Part shown: piece after piece, positions 45,353-52,752 of the stretch
How positions within the stretch are numbered: position 1 is the stretch's first letter
Layout: every line of letters begins with the position of its first letter
From: JAUXEH01 sp965533275
Lineage (GTDB): Bacteria > Acidobacteriota > Aminicenantia > Aminicenantales > Aminicenantaceae
DNA: 64,000 nucleotides
Assembly (NCBI GenBank): GCA_965533275.1
Contig: CBESWG010000010.1
Coordinates: 32,411 to 96,410 of the forward strand
Direction: 5' to 3'
Made by a program: the position numbers and the translations under genes
The notes under the pieces: generated by a model
What the model was told of the DNA's origin: nothing
The model's input: only the letters and a program-made list of their open reading frames with translations
The model's database searches: none

Positions 45353-45604
45353 ATGTTCAGCGAATTCAAGAAAGACAAGGAAAGAACTAGCTCCGAGAGT
45401 ATCGCCATCAAAGTCATCCCCCTGATCTTTCTGATTCCCATACTCTACCTGTTCCTGTTCGTGGGCAGGATAGAGGCGCTCACCGCCGTAGGCGCCTCTC
45501 TCTTTCTCCTCTACATGGTTCATTTGGGCACACAGATTTTTCTTAAGGCCAGAAGGAAATCCAAAGAAGCGCAGGAAGGCGAATACCCCTACAAATCTTT
45601 CTAA
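45353..45604 (+). CDS. Small membrane protein, 83 residues
   Basis: Not recognised. The product has a charged N-terminus, two hydrophobic helices (about 20-38 and 43-62) joined by a short GRIEA turn, and a basic C-terminal tail. AAGGA precedes the ATG at 45353; a TTG start at 45332 is also possible. It follows the DUF885 gene by about 40 bases in the same direction and may be co-transcribed. It is the last intact gene before the composition break at 45.74 kb. Confidence 0.55.
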   Translation: MFSEFKKDKERTSSESIAIKVIPLIFLIPILYLFLFVGRIEALTAVGASLFLLYMVHLGTQIFLKARRKSKEAQEGEYPYKSF

Positions 45605-45648
45605 GCCCGCTTCTTTTTCATTTCCCCACAGAGACCTCAAGCACAAGG

Positions 45649-45747
45649 CTATTCGTATTTCAGACTTGCGGCGGGGCTAGCCATGGCCGCTTTTATCACC
45701 TGGAAACTAACGGACATGGCGGCGATGGTCAGGGCGGCCAGGTCAAG
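45649..45747 (-). pseudogene. C-terminal remnant of a third FtsX/MacB-type permease
   Basis: On the minus strand, 32 codons plus a stop read LDLAALTIAAMSVSF, then QVIKAAMASPAASLKYE. This is the C-terminal helix and tail shared by the two permeases in this window (both end ANPIDSLKYE after a similar helix). Everything upstream of it is gone and replaced by the truncated sensor gene, whose stop codon overlaps this remnant in another frame. It marks a deletion, insertion or assembly join. Confidence 0.85.
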
Positions 45748-46564
45748 CCTTTCCTGTCCATGGAAGTCCTTTCAACAAGACATGCTCTTTCACCTCTTGC
45801 GAAACTCTCATGCCGATTGCTCGCGTTCCATCGCTTCTCACAACATTGGTTGATACCCTCAAGTCACCCATGAAAATTGTTGCCGTTCCAATTGGTTTTC
45901 CTTTGTACTGTTCGTCCTCGAAAACACCATCACGTATCTTGTCCACCGTATAAGTGGCACCGTTAAGAAGAGTCCCCATCTGGATAATCCCAATTAGATA
46001 TCCATTCTCGATCACTGGAACAGCAGAACCGGTAAGCATCCCCTGCTCCTCCCCTCTGTACTCGAGGCACCTTTCTCTCAAGCCCGCCCCTTCCGTCTGA
46101 AGTCGTTCTGAGGCAAGAATGATATCCCTATCACAGGGCATCTTGTACTTTATGACATGGGCAATTTGAGGATCATGTGAAAGATCGTCTCCTGAGTTGT
46201 AAGGCGGCCGGGACCTGAATAAAACGATTCCATCGGAATCTAACAAATTGAGCATATCCATACCACTCTTCTCCCGGATGTTTTGCCATTCATTTTTTAA
46301 GGAGTGGATATCGACGAAACCTGGCCGATCTTTCAGGTAATCCCTGATTTGGGAGGATTGGGCCAGTATATCCAGGCTTGAGCGGATCTGGATCCTGCTT
46401 TCTTCATATATGTCCCGGGCCGCCTTTATATGTAAATTGACACGATCCTGCGCTACCTTAATAGTATTTGTATTTATCCAATTTATGCTGGCGACAACCA
46501 CCACAACTCCCAGCAATAGAAATACAATTACAATCGCCAGGAAAAATTTTGTGTGCAGCTTCAT
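45743..46564 (-). pseudogene. Cache-domain sensor protein, truncated at its 3' end
   Basis: 273 residues remain. A transmembrane helix (about 7-29) leads into a periplasmic cache-type sensory domain (35-270) with a LLDSDGIVLFRS strand, GSAVPVIENGYLIGIIQMG and an IATIFMGDLRVSTNV-like strand. In full-length relatives the conserved W-x-G-R-A segment leads on to a second membrane helix, HAMP and kinase or methyl-accepting domains; here the frame stops right at PWTGKA. The start is ATG 46564; a TTG at 46576 is less likely. It follows the response regulator at 46740 on the same strand, so the pair was probably a two-component system. Confidence 0.8.
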
Positions 46565-46739
46565 GGCGGGCGCCAAACTACTATTTCTTCCTCAATGCCC
46601 CGTCTATAAGACAGAAAAAAAGGAAAAGGAGGAAAAATAGGACTCCAGCTATTTCAAACTGTTTCACAAAAAGCACTAAGTCATTCATCGCACCTTTCTC
46701 CCCTTGTTTTTCTCCTATTCACAGTATCGCTTTCAACCT

Positions 46740-47144
46740 CTATGCACTAAACTGTCTTTCAATACTCTCGAGTAGCTCTTGAGGTCTCACCGGCTTATCC
46801 AGGTAATCATCTGGGCCCACTAATCCCTGTGATTCTGCTTCAAATTGGAATCGAGATCCGGCCTTTTCCTTTACAGCAGAAACAAAAATGATCGGTGTGG
46901 TTTTGTATGCCTGGTACTTTTTGTCTGTTCTAATAACATGACAAAGAGAAAAGCCATCAAAGAGACTGTCCATCATGATATCAAGCAGAATCAGGTCCGG
47001 TTTCTCTTTAACAAGCTTATCAAGGCCCTCCTTGGGATTTTCGGCTGTAACTACTTGGAACTTCATGGATTCCAATAGAGCAGTGATGGAAACCAAGAAA
47101 TTTCGGTCATCATCAATAGCCAGGATTTTTTTTGAGTTTTTCAT
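46740..47144 (-). CDS. Single-domain response regulator
   Basis: A 134-residue receiver domain with the full active site: acidic triplet D11-D12-D13, phospho-acceptor D55 in LILLDIM, S89 in FVSAVKEK and K117 in DYLDKP. There is a small insert around 92-112 and no output domain, so it is CheY/Spo0F-like. The start at 47144 follows AGGAG; an upstream ATG at 47180 is unlikely. A good sigma-54 promoter lies 40 bases upstream. The truncated sensor gene follows on the same strand, 175 bases away. Confidence 0.85.
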   Translation of the reverse strand: MKNSKKILAIDDDRNFLVSITALLESMKFQVVTAENPKEGLDKLVKEKPDLILLDIMMDSLFDGFSLCHVIRTDKKYQAYKTTPIIFVSAVKEKAGSRFQFEAESQGLVGPDDYLDKPVRPQELLESIERQFSA

Positions 47145-47183
47145 TCTCCATTCTCCTATTTTTCCGTATTCAAACTTCATAGA

Positions 47184-47199
47184 AGCAAGAAGTACGCCA
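47184..47199 (-). promoter_or_regulatory. Sigma-54 (-24/-12) promoter of the response regulator
   Basis: On the minus strand TGGCGTACTTCTTGCT has the invariant GG and GC ten bases apart and a perfect TTGCT -12 element. It is 40 bases before the ATG at 47144. Confidence 0.7.
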
Positions 47200-47300
47200 T
47201 TCGTAACAAGTAGGATTATGGATGCCCAGAAATCTGATACACACTATGACCAGAAAAGATTTAAGCAAGGTATGTGACATGTTGCGCTTTTCATAATTTT

Positions 47301-47313
47301 TCGCAAATTTTCG
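47301..47313 (-). promoter_or_regulatory. Candidate enhancer (upstream activator) site
   Basis: On the minus strand CGAAAATTTGCGA differs by one base from CGAAATTTTGCGA at 55355-55367. It lies about 100 bases upstream of the sigma-54 promoter at 47184, the usual distance for an NtrC-type activator. Confidence 0.5.
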
Positions 47314-47489
47314 AATATTTTCTTACTTATCCCAAATCTAACGCCCCTCTTTTGGTCATGACTCTATTCCATCGGTAGTATTGAAAATTTATCAGCATGA
47401 TCCATGTTGACGCATAGCCTGAATTTAAGATGAGGTGTATTGTGAGTAAGTCTTGACATTCTTTGGGCAGATATACATGGTTATGTTAA

Positions 47490-49226
47490 ATGGTAAGAAT
47501 GAAATCAGAACAGAACAATTTTGGGATCCGCAAACAAAACGAGTTTAGGGATTACCGTGATTTAGCTCATCACATAATGCAGTTGGCAATGCGAGGTCTC
47601 TTGCGGCCGGATTTCTTAAATGAAGTTTCCAAGCTCCTTCTTGCATTTGCTAAATGCGACTCAGTTGAACTTTGGTTAGAGGAGCGCGGTCGATATTATG
47701 CGTGCGAAGTCAAACTGCCGAATACACATGAATATGTCTTTAGAATACTGTCTGAAATTTGTGACAAAAATGGAAAAATCGTTCCAAAGGTCAGAGACAA
47801 ACACCTGCCAGAATCTATGCTGCAAGATGTTATTTTGGGACATATGGATCCCTATATAGGGAACAGTACAAAAAAAGGAAGCTTTTACACAGGTGGGGCC
47901 AGATCCGTGTTTTCACAAATATTAAAGAACACAGGAATAAAACAGAAAAGTCGGTATATTCACTCTATGGATTTTGAATCTCTAGCTATTTTTCCAATCC
48001 GTCTAGAGAATGAAAACATCGGGCTTCTACAGCTAAAAAGCAAAGCTCTGGACTATTTTTCGCAACAGGATGTCGAATTTTATGAGGACATTGTCCATAC
48101 CCTCGGAATAGCGCTCATTCACCGCAGAACTCAAGTTGAGTTGAGAGAACGGATAAAAGAGCTCACATGTTTGTATGGAATCGCCAAATTGGTTGAGAAT
48201 TCCGCCCTTTCCTTGAGCCAGATCCTCCAGGGCATAGTAGAACTCCTCCCCCCTGCCTGGTTATATCCTGGGATAGCCTCAGCTCAAATTGTACTGGATG
48301 GAAAATCCTACGCGACAACAAATTATCAAAAGGGGGAAACAAAACAGACAGCAAATATTGTTGTAGATGGAGAATCCCGCGGAATTGTGGAAATATCCTA
48401 TTCAGAAGTGAAGCCCGAGCTTGATGAAGGCCCTTTCCTTTGGGAAGAACGCAGCCTGATCGATACGATAGCACGTGAGACTGCTCTCATTATTGAGCGC
48501 AAGCAGACCGAGGAGGATAAACAAAGGCTGCAAGAACAGCTAAGGCATGCCGACCGGCTGGCCACAATCGGCCAATTATCGGCTGGAGTGGCGCATGAGT
48601 TGAATGAACCGATCGGGAGCATTCTAGGATTTGCACAGCTAATCCAGAAATATCCCAGCCTACCAGAACAGGTTGGACATGACACTGAAAAAATAATGAA
48701 GGCTTCCCTTCATGCCCGGGAGGTCATAAAAAAATTGATGCTATTCGCTCGGCAGATGCCCCCTCAGAAGACAAGAGTGAACCTGAACCGAATAATCGAC
48801 GAAGGACTTTATTTTCTTGAGTCCAGATGCGCAAAAGAAGGGATAAATGTGAAACGGACTCTGCTCGACCATTTGCCGGAAATCTATGCTGATTCAGCCC
48901 AGATGACCCAAATCCTTGTAAATGTGGTCGTCAATGCCATTCAGGCCATGCCGGAAGGAGGAGAGTTGACGATACAAACGACGGCTTCGAAAAAATCCGT
49001 TTCCTTGATTGTCAGTGATTCAGGCATCGGGATGGATGACAAGATCAAACGACAGGTCTTCCTCCCCTTCTTCACGACCAAGGATGTGGGCAAAGGCACC
49101 GGATTGGGTCTTGCTGTTGTACATGGGATTGTATCGTCTCATGGCGGTACCATAAAACTCGAAAGTGAACTCGGCCAGGGGACAACCTGTGAGATTAAGC
49201 TTCCGGTGGCCAACAGTGAACGATAA
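47490..49226 (+). CDS. Soluble GAF-domain sensor histidine kinase
   Basis: A 578-residue cytoplasmic kinase without membrane helices. A GAF-like domain spans about 22-212, a second GAF/PAS-like region about 220-335, and a short coiled coil about 338-356. The dimerisation domain has phospho-acceptor H369 in GVAHELNEPIG. The ATPase has the N box NVVVNAIQAM, G1 DSGIGM, and G2 GKGTGLGLAVV. The N-terminal signal could be a redox or small-molecule cue; C56 and C72 are candidates but no haem motif is seen. It is 11 bases before the sigma-54 activator gene, forming an NtrB/NtrC-like pair. Confidence 0.92.
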   Translation: MVRMKSEQNNFGIRKQNEFRDYRDLAHHIMQLAMRGLLRPDFLNEVSKLLLAFAKCDSVELWLEERGRYYACEVKLPNTHEYVFRILSEICDKNGKIVPKVRDKHLPESMLQDVILGHMDPYIGNSTKKGSFYTGGARSVFSQILKNTGIKQKSRYIHSMDFESLAIFPIRLENENIGLLQLKSKALDYFSQQDVEFYEDIVHTLGIALIHRRTQVELRERIKELTCLYGIAKLVENSALSLSQILQGIVELLPPAWLYPGIASAQIVLDGKSYATTNYQKGETKQTANIVVDGESRGIVEISYSEVKPELDEGPFLWEERSLIDTIARETALIIERKQTEEDKQRLQEQLRHADRLATIGQLSAGVAHELNEPIGSILGFAQLIQKYPSLPEQVGHDTEKIMKASLHAREVIKKLMLFARQMPPQKTRVNLNRIIDEGLYFLESRCAKEGINVKRTLLDHLPEIYADSAQMTQILVNVVVNAIQAMPEGGELTIQTTASKKSVSLIVSDSGIGMDDKIKRQVFLPFFTTKDVGKGTGLGLAVVHGIVSSHGGTIKLESELGQGTTCEIKLPVANSER

Positions 49227-49237
49227 GGAAGGCAGAG

Positions 49238-50593
49238 ATGACACAAACCAAAAAAACACATCATATATTGGCAGTGGACGATTCTCCCGATACTCTAGAA
49301 GTATTAAAAAGGAATCTGGAATCAAAAGGCTACCGGGTAACGACAACAAATGGTGCTGTGAAGGGAATCAGGATTCTCGAATCTACCCCAATTGATCTAG
49401 TGATAACCGATCTTAAAATGCCTGAGGTTGACGGCCTGAGTTTGATCAGGCACATTCAGGAGAATTTTAAAAATACTGAAGTAATGATGATCACCGGGTA
49501 CCCCTCGGTCGAAGGAGCTGTGGAAGCCGTAAAATTAGGAGCCGATGAGTACCTATCCAAACCTTTTACAGATGAAGAACTATTTTCTGCCGTTGAGCGC
49601 TCCCTGGATAAACTCCATACACGAAAGGCGTTACAAAATCAGCCCGCACAGACGCGTGCTCCCCATCATGGCTTTATCGGCGAATCCAACGCGATGGAAA
49701 AAGTATACTCGGCAATTGCTAAAGCGGCTTCCAGCAAGGCGACAGTCTTGATAAGTGGAGAAAGCGGCACAGGGAAGGAACTTGTTGCCCGCGCGATTCA
49801 CTATAGCAGTCGACACGGTTCAACTCCCTTCGTACCGATCAACTGCGGCGGCATTCCAGAGACACTGCTGGAAAGTGAACTTTTTGGTTACGTAAAGGGT
49901 TCGTTTACCGGAGCGACAGAAAGCCGGGCCGGTTTTTTTCAGACTGCCGAAGGCGGGACGATATTTCTAGATGAGATCAGCGAGACAAGCCAGTCCATGC
50001 AGGTCAAATTACTCCGTGTCCTTCAAGACAAAGAAGTTTTCATGGTGGGAGCCAGAGAGTCTCTGAAGGTGGACATGAGAATTATAGCAGCCACAAACAA
50101 AGATCTGCAGGAGCTGATAAAAAAAGGGCAGTTTCGGGAAGATCTATATTATCGTCTAAACATAATCAACATTGAAATGCCTCCTCTGAGGGAGAGAGAG
50201 CAGGATATCTGCCTATTGATTCAGCACTTCAGCTCCAAATTCGCCAAAGAATTCGGGAAGCCTGTGCCTCAGCTGACAGAAGCGGCATTGAAGGACATAA
50301 AGAGTTATTATTGGCCCGGGAATGTGAGAGAGATAGAGAATTTCATCCAGAGGTTGGTCATCATGTCTGAAGGAGATTGCATCGATGCTCCAGATCTTCC
50401 CTCATTCATGCGTTTTTCGGCCCTCCGCGGCGTGGGGCCACACCGGACTCTTGCTGAAGTGGAAGCGAATCATATCCTGAGCGTTTTGGCCAGCGTGGAT
50501 AACAACAAAACCAAAGCAGCTGAAATCTTGGGCATAGACCGTAAAACGCTGCGCGAGAAGTTGAAGAGAATAACAGAACCCACATTATCCTGA
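49238..50593 (+). CDS. NtrC-family sigma-54-dependent response regulator
   Basis: A 451-residue activator. The receiver domain has acidic residues D14-D15, phospho-acceptor D58 and K108. The AAA+ domain (about 146-385) has Walker A GESGTGKE at 174-181, and the sigma-54-contacting loop reads GSFTGA (221-226) instead of the usual GAFTGA, a known variant. Walker B GTIFLDEI follows. The C-terminal Fis-type helix-turn-helix (about 412-445) includes NNKTKAAEILGIDRKTL. It is the obvious activator for the -24/-12 promoters found in the next 10 kb. GAAGG precedes the ATG. Confidence 0.95.
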   Translation: MTQTKKTHHILAVDDSPDTLEVLKRNLESKGYRVTTTNGAVKGIRILESTPIDLVITDLKMPEVDGLSLIRHIQENFKNTEVMMITGYPSVEGAVEAVKLGADEYLSKPFTDEELFSAVERSLDKLHTRKALQNQPAQTRAPHHGFIGESNAMEKVYSAIAKAASSKATVLISGESGTGKELVARAIHYSSRHGSTPFVPINCGGIPETLLESELFGYVKGSFTGATESRAGFFQTAEGGTIFLDEISETSQSMQVKLLRVLQDKEVFMVGARESLKVDMRIIAATNKDLQELIKKGQFREDLYYRLNIINIEMPPLREREQDICLLIQHFSSKFAKEFGKPVPQLTEAALKDIKSYYWPGNVREIENFIQRLVIMSEGDCIDAPDLPSFMRFSALRGVGPHRTLAEVEANHILSVLASVDNNKTKAAEILGIDRKTLREKLKRITEPTLS

Positions 50594-50632
50594 TTTTTCT
50601 TCCGGGGAAGATCTCCCCGCAGGAACAAAACA

Positions 50633-50683
50633 CCCCGCTCATTTTAGTGGCACCGGCTCCTTAAAAACAGCGGGGACTTTTTT
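50633..50683 (+). terminator. Probable terminator after the two-component genes
   Basis: CCCCGCT (50633-50639) pairs with AGCGGGG (50669-50675) and is followed by ACTTTTTTAT. The 29-base loop is long for a simple terminator, so a more structured RNA is possible. Confidence 0.45.
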
Positions 50684-50792
50684 ATCTCAGATTTTTTATT
50701 GCCCATAACTTTTTTTAAATCTTTGAGTTGCATGGATTTTTTTCATTCTGTTTCGTCGGATACGCTTTAATCCCAGCAGTAAATCCCATAGT

Positions 50793-50808
50793 TGGCCCCA
50801 AAGATGCA
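50793..50808 (+). promoter_or_regulatory. Weak sigma-54 promoter candidate of the glutamate dehydrogenase
   Basis: TGGCCCCAAAGATGCA keeps the GG and GC dinucleotides at the right ten-base spacing, but the -24 and -12 flanks deviate from consensus. It lies 36 bases before the ATG at 50845, leaving room for a short leader with AAGGAGG. Confidence 0.4.
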
Positions 50809-50844
50809 ATTCACATTTGCGTAAATCTCAGAAAGGAGGCAAAA

Positions 50845-52320
50845 ATGAAAAACTCAGATCAGAAAGCAAGGAATTTGGATGACATCAAACCCGTGGATCA
50901 ACGCAAAGAATGGAAGCTTCTCTATCATCAGTCCGGAAGGCCCGGATTAGAAGAGGGCATCAAATTCAAAGGATTGTGCCCGTATTGTGAGCTGCGTGAT
51001 ATGTGCTCGCTTCCCAAGCCCGAAGGAGGAGTTTGGCGCTGCAATCACTATCAGGCACACAGCAAGAAGTCCAATCTGTACGAAAATGTTCTAAAGCAGA
51101 TGGAAAAAGCCGAGGAAGTCGTCCATTTCGACAACGACATCTGCAAGATCCTGACAGAGACAATGAATGAGATTGTCGTTCATTTTCCGGTCAAGATGAA
51201 GGATGGGCGAGTAAAAGTATTGAAGGGCTATCGCGTTCAGCATAACAATGCTCTCGGACCTTTTAAAGGTGGGATGCGTTTTCATCCTGCCGTCGATATC
51301 GACGAAATAAAGGCCCTCGCAACCATGATGACCTGGAAAACCGCGCTCACGAACATCCCTTTTGGTGGCGCCAAAGGAGGGATCCAGTTGGATCCGGCTG
51401 ATTTCAGCCCAGAGGAAATGGAAAGGATCGCCCGGAGATTCACTTACGCTCTGGGGAACAATATCGGTCCCGAATACGATATCCCTGCTCCGGATGTGAA
51501 CACAAACGCTCAGATTATGGCATGGATGCAGGATACCTATATGTCCACCGTAACTCCCACTGAGAGAAATCGATGTGCCCATGTGGTCACAGGAAAGCCG
51601 CTCGAATCCGGAGGAAGTCAAGGAAGAGAAAAAGCCACAGGACAAGGGGTTGTGTTCCTGATAGAGAAATGGGCCAGCGATCATGATATGGATCTGAAGG
51701 GAGCACCCTACATCGTGCAAGGATTCGGAAATGTTGGATCCTGGGCAGCTCGCTTGATGAAAAAGAATGGGTCCAAGCTCATAGCTGTCGAAGATGTAAC
51801 AGGGGCCATTGCCGACAAAAACGGCATCGATCCAGACGATCTGGCAAGCTATGTCAAAGAATTCGGAGGTGTGCGGGGGTATCAAAAAGCTGAGCCCATC
51901 GATCATGTCACCTTTTTAGGCACCTCAGCGGACATATTTATTCCCTGCGCTCTGGAGAACCAAATAACAGATGCGACGGCTGAATTGTTGAATGTGAAAC
52001 TTGTTGCTGAGGGGGCTAACGGTCCTACCGATTCTGAGGGAGATCAAGTCCTGCAGCGCCGGAAGATCGCTGTGATTCCGGATATCCTCTGCAATTCAGG
52101 CGGAGTAATCGTCAGCTACTTCGAATGGCTGCAGAACAAGAGGAGTGAGTTCTGGGATATTGATGAGGTTGATACTAAACTGAAGAAAACGATTATAGCA
52201 GCTTATGACAGGGTTCGGGAAGCAGCCGAAAAATATAAAGTGGATTGGCGCACTGCAGCTCAGATTGTCGCTCTTGCAAGACTGGAGATGGTCTATAAAG
52301 AACGAGGAATTTATCCGTGA
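50845..52320 (+). CDS. Glutamate dehydrogenase family enzyme with N-terminal four-cysteine domain
   Basis: A 491-residue enzyme. Residues about 80-491 are a Glu/Leu/Phe/Val dehydrogenase: PFKGGMRFHP, the catalytic lysine in IPFGGAKGGI, and the NAD(P)-binding VQGFGNVGSWAA segment. It should interconvert glutamate and 2-oxoglutarate plus ammonia. The first 80 residues are an addition: C45-x2-C48-x5-C54-x11-C66 with GGVWRCNHY, a small zinc- or Fe-S-type knuckle also known as a stand-alone motif in anaerobes. The start at 50845 follows AAGGAGG; the frame is open further upstream but unsupported. A sigma-54-like site and the nearby NtrB/NtrC-like pair suggest nitrogen-linked control. Confidence 0.9.
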   Translation: MKNSDQKARNLDDIKPVDQRKEWKLLYHQSGRPGLEEGIKFKGLCPYCELRDMCSLPKPEGGVWRCNHYQAHSKKSNLYENVLKQMEKAEEVVHFDNDICKILTETMNEIVVHFPVKMKDGRVKVLKGYRVQHNNALGPFKGGMRFHPAVDIDEIKALATMMTWKTALTNIPFGGAKGGIQLDPADFSPEEMERIARRFTYALGNNIGPEYDIPAPDVNTNAQIMAWMQDTYMSTVTPTERNRCAHVVTGKPLESGGSQGREKATGQGVVFLIEKWASDHDMDLKGAPYIVQGFGNVGSWAARLMKKNGSKLIAVEDVTGAIADKNGIDPDDLASYVKEFGGVRGYQKAEPIDHVTFLGTSADIFIPCALENQITDATAELLNVKLVAEGANGPTDSEGDQVLQRRKIAVIPDILCNSGGVIVSYFEWLQNKRSEFWDIDEVDTKLKKTIIAAYDRVREAAEKYKVDWRTAAQIVALARLEMVYKERGIYP

Positions 52321-52349
52321 CTATGAGCGTGATTTAAAAGAAATGTACT

Positions 52350-52421
52350 GACCTGTCCCCATAATAAATTGGATAGAACAACCTGTGTCTAGCCAATAGG
52401 TGGGGACAGGTCATTTTTTTT
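52350..52421. terminator. Long palindromic element, terminator-like
   Basis: GACCTGTCCCCA (52350-52361) and TGGGGACAGGTC (52401-52412) form a perfect 12-bp stem with a 39-base loop, followed on the plus strand by A and eight Ts. It can end the glutamate dehydrogenase transcript. The sequence type also resembles dispersed REP-like palindromes, so it may be a small mobile repeat; only one copy is in this window. Confidence 0.6.
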
Positions 52422-52443
52422 GCTTATCCTGAATTAACACAAA

Positions 52444-52459
52444 TGGCACGGTTCTTGCT
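52444..52459 (+). promoter_or_regulatory. Perfect sigma-54 promoter
   Basis: TGGCACGGTTCTTGCT matches the -24/-12 consensus TGGCACG-N4-TTGCT exactly. It lies 26 bases before the ATG of the 60-residue gene at 52486. No copy of the CGAAATTTTGCGA motif was seen within 200 bases upstream. Confidence 0.85.
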
Positions 52460-52485
52460 TATATATACGATAGAGGAGAAGAGAA

Positions 52486-52668
52486 ATGAACACACATTGT
52501 TCCTCCAAATCTAGAACGCCACAAAACAATCCTTGGGCGCTTACTGAGATACGGAAGATACTACTCATTGCTAATGATAAGTGGATAAGACTATTCCTTG
52601 AATCTTTTACCAAACAGAAGGGTATCAGTCATGTAATTTTGGAATTCCCTTTTAACCTGTTCAATTAA
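52486..52668 (+). CDS. 60-residue protein resembling the start of a receiver domain
   Basis: After 20 polar residues the product reads RKILLIANDKWIRLFLESF, which looks like beta1-alpha1 of a response-regulator receiver (usually KILLIDNDEWIR) with an acidic residue lost. It then stops in LEFPFNLFN. It has its own perfect sigma-54 promoter, a GAGGAG ribosome site and a hairpin terminator, so it is a complete small transcription unit. It could be a decayed response regulator or a small protein that has kept its regulation. No function is claimed. Confidence 0.5.
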   Translation: MNTHCSSKSRTPQNNPWALTEIRKILLIANDKWIRLFLESFTKQKGISHVILEFPFNLFN

Positions 52669-52684
52669 TGCACAAGCAGATTTC

Positions 52685-52707
52685 CGGGCTAGATGGAAGC
52701 CCGTTTT
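52685..52707 (+). terminator. Terminator of the 60-residue gene
   Basis: CGGGCT and AGCCCG pair across a seven-base loop and are followed by TTTTAAAT. The hairpin begins 16 bases after the stop codon. Confidence 0.6.
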
Positions 52708-52752
52708 AAATAAACAATTAGATTAATCCACGAAAAGCATTGAGGCCAATTT

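Larger units (their letters stand above)
47145..47489. promoter_or_regulatory. Divergent control region between the response regulator and the kinase gene
   Basis: This 345-base AT-rich gap holds no gene. It contains the minus-strand sigma-54 promoter and the upstream motif listed separately, plus TTTTCGAATATTTT (47308-47321), a 14-mer that recurs exactly at 56325-56338. A TTGACA at about 47453 may be the -35 box for the kinase gene; its -10 partner is not convincing. Confidence 0.5.

Noticed and set aside
50603..50619. Hairpin CGGGGA/TCCCCG just after the sigma-54 activator gene.
   Set aside because: It is not followed by a T-run. The larger stem at 50633-50675 with TTTTTT is the better terminator.
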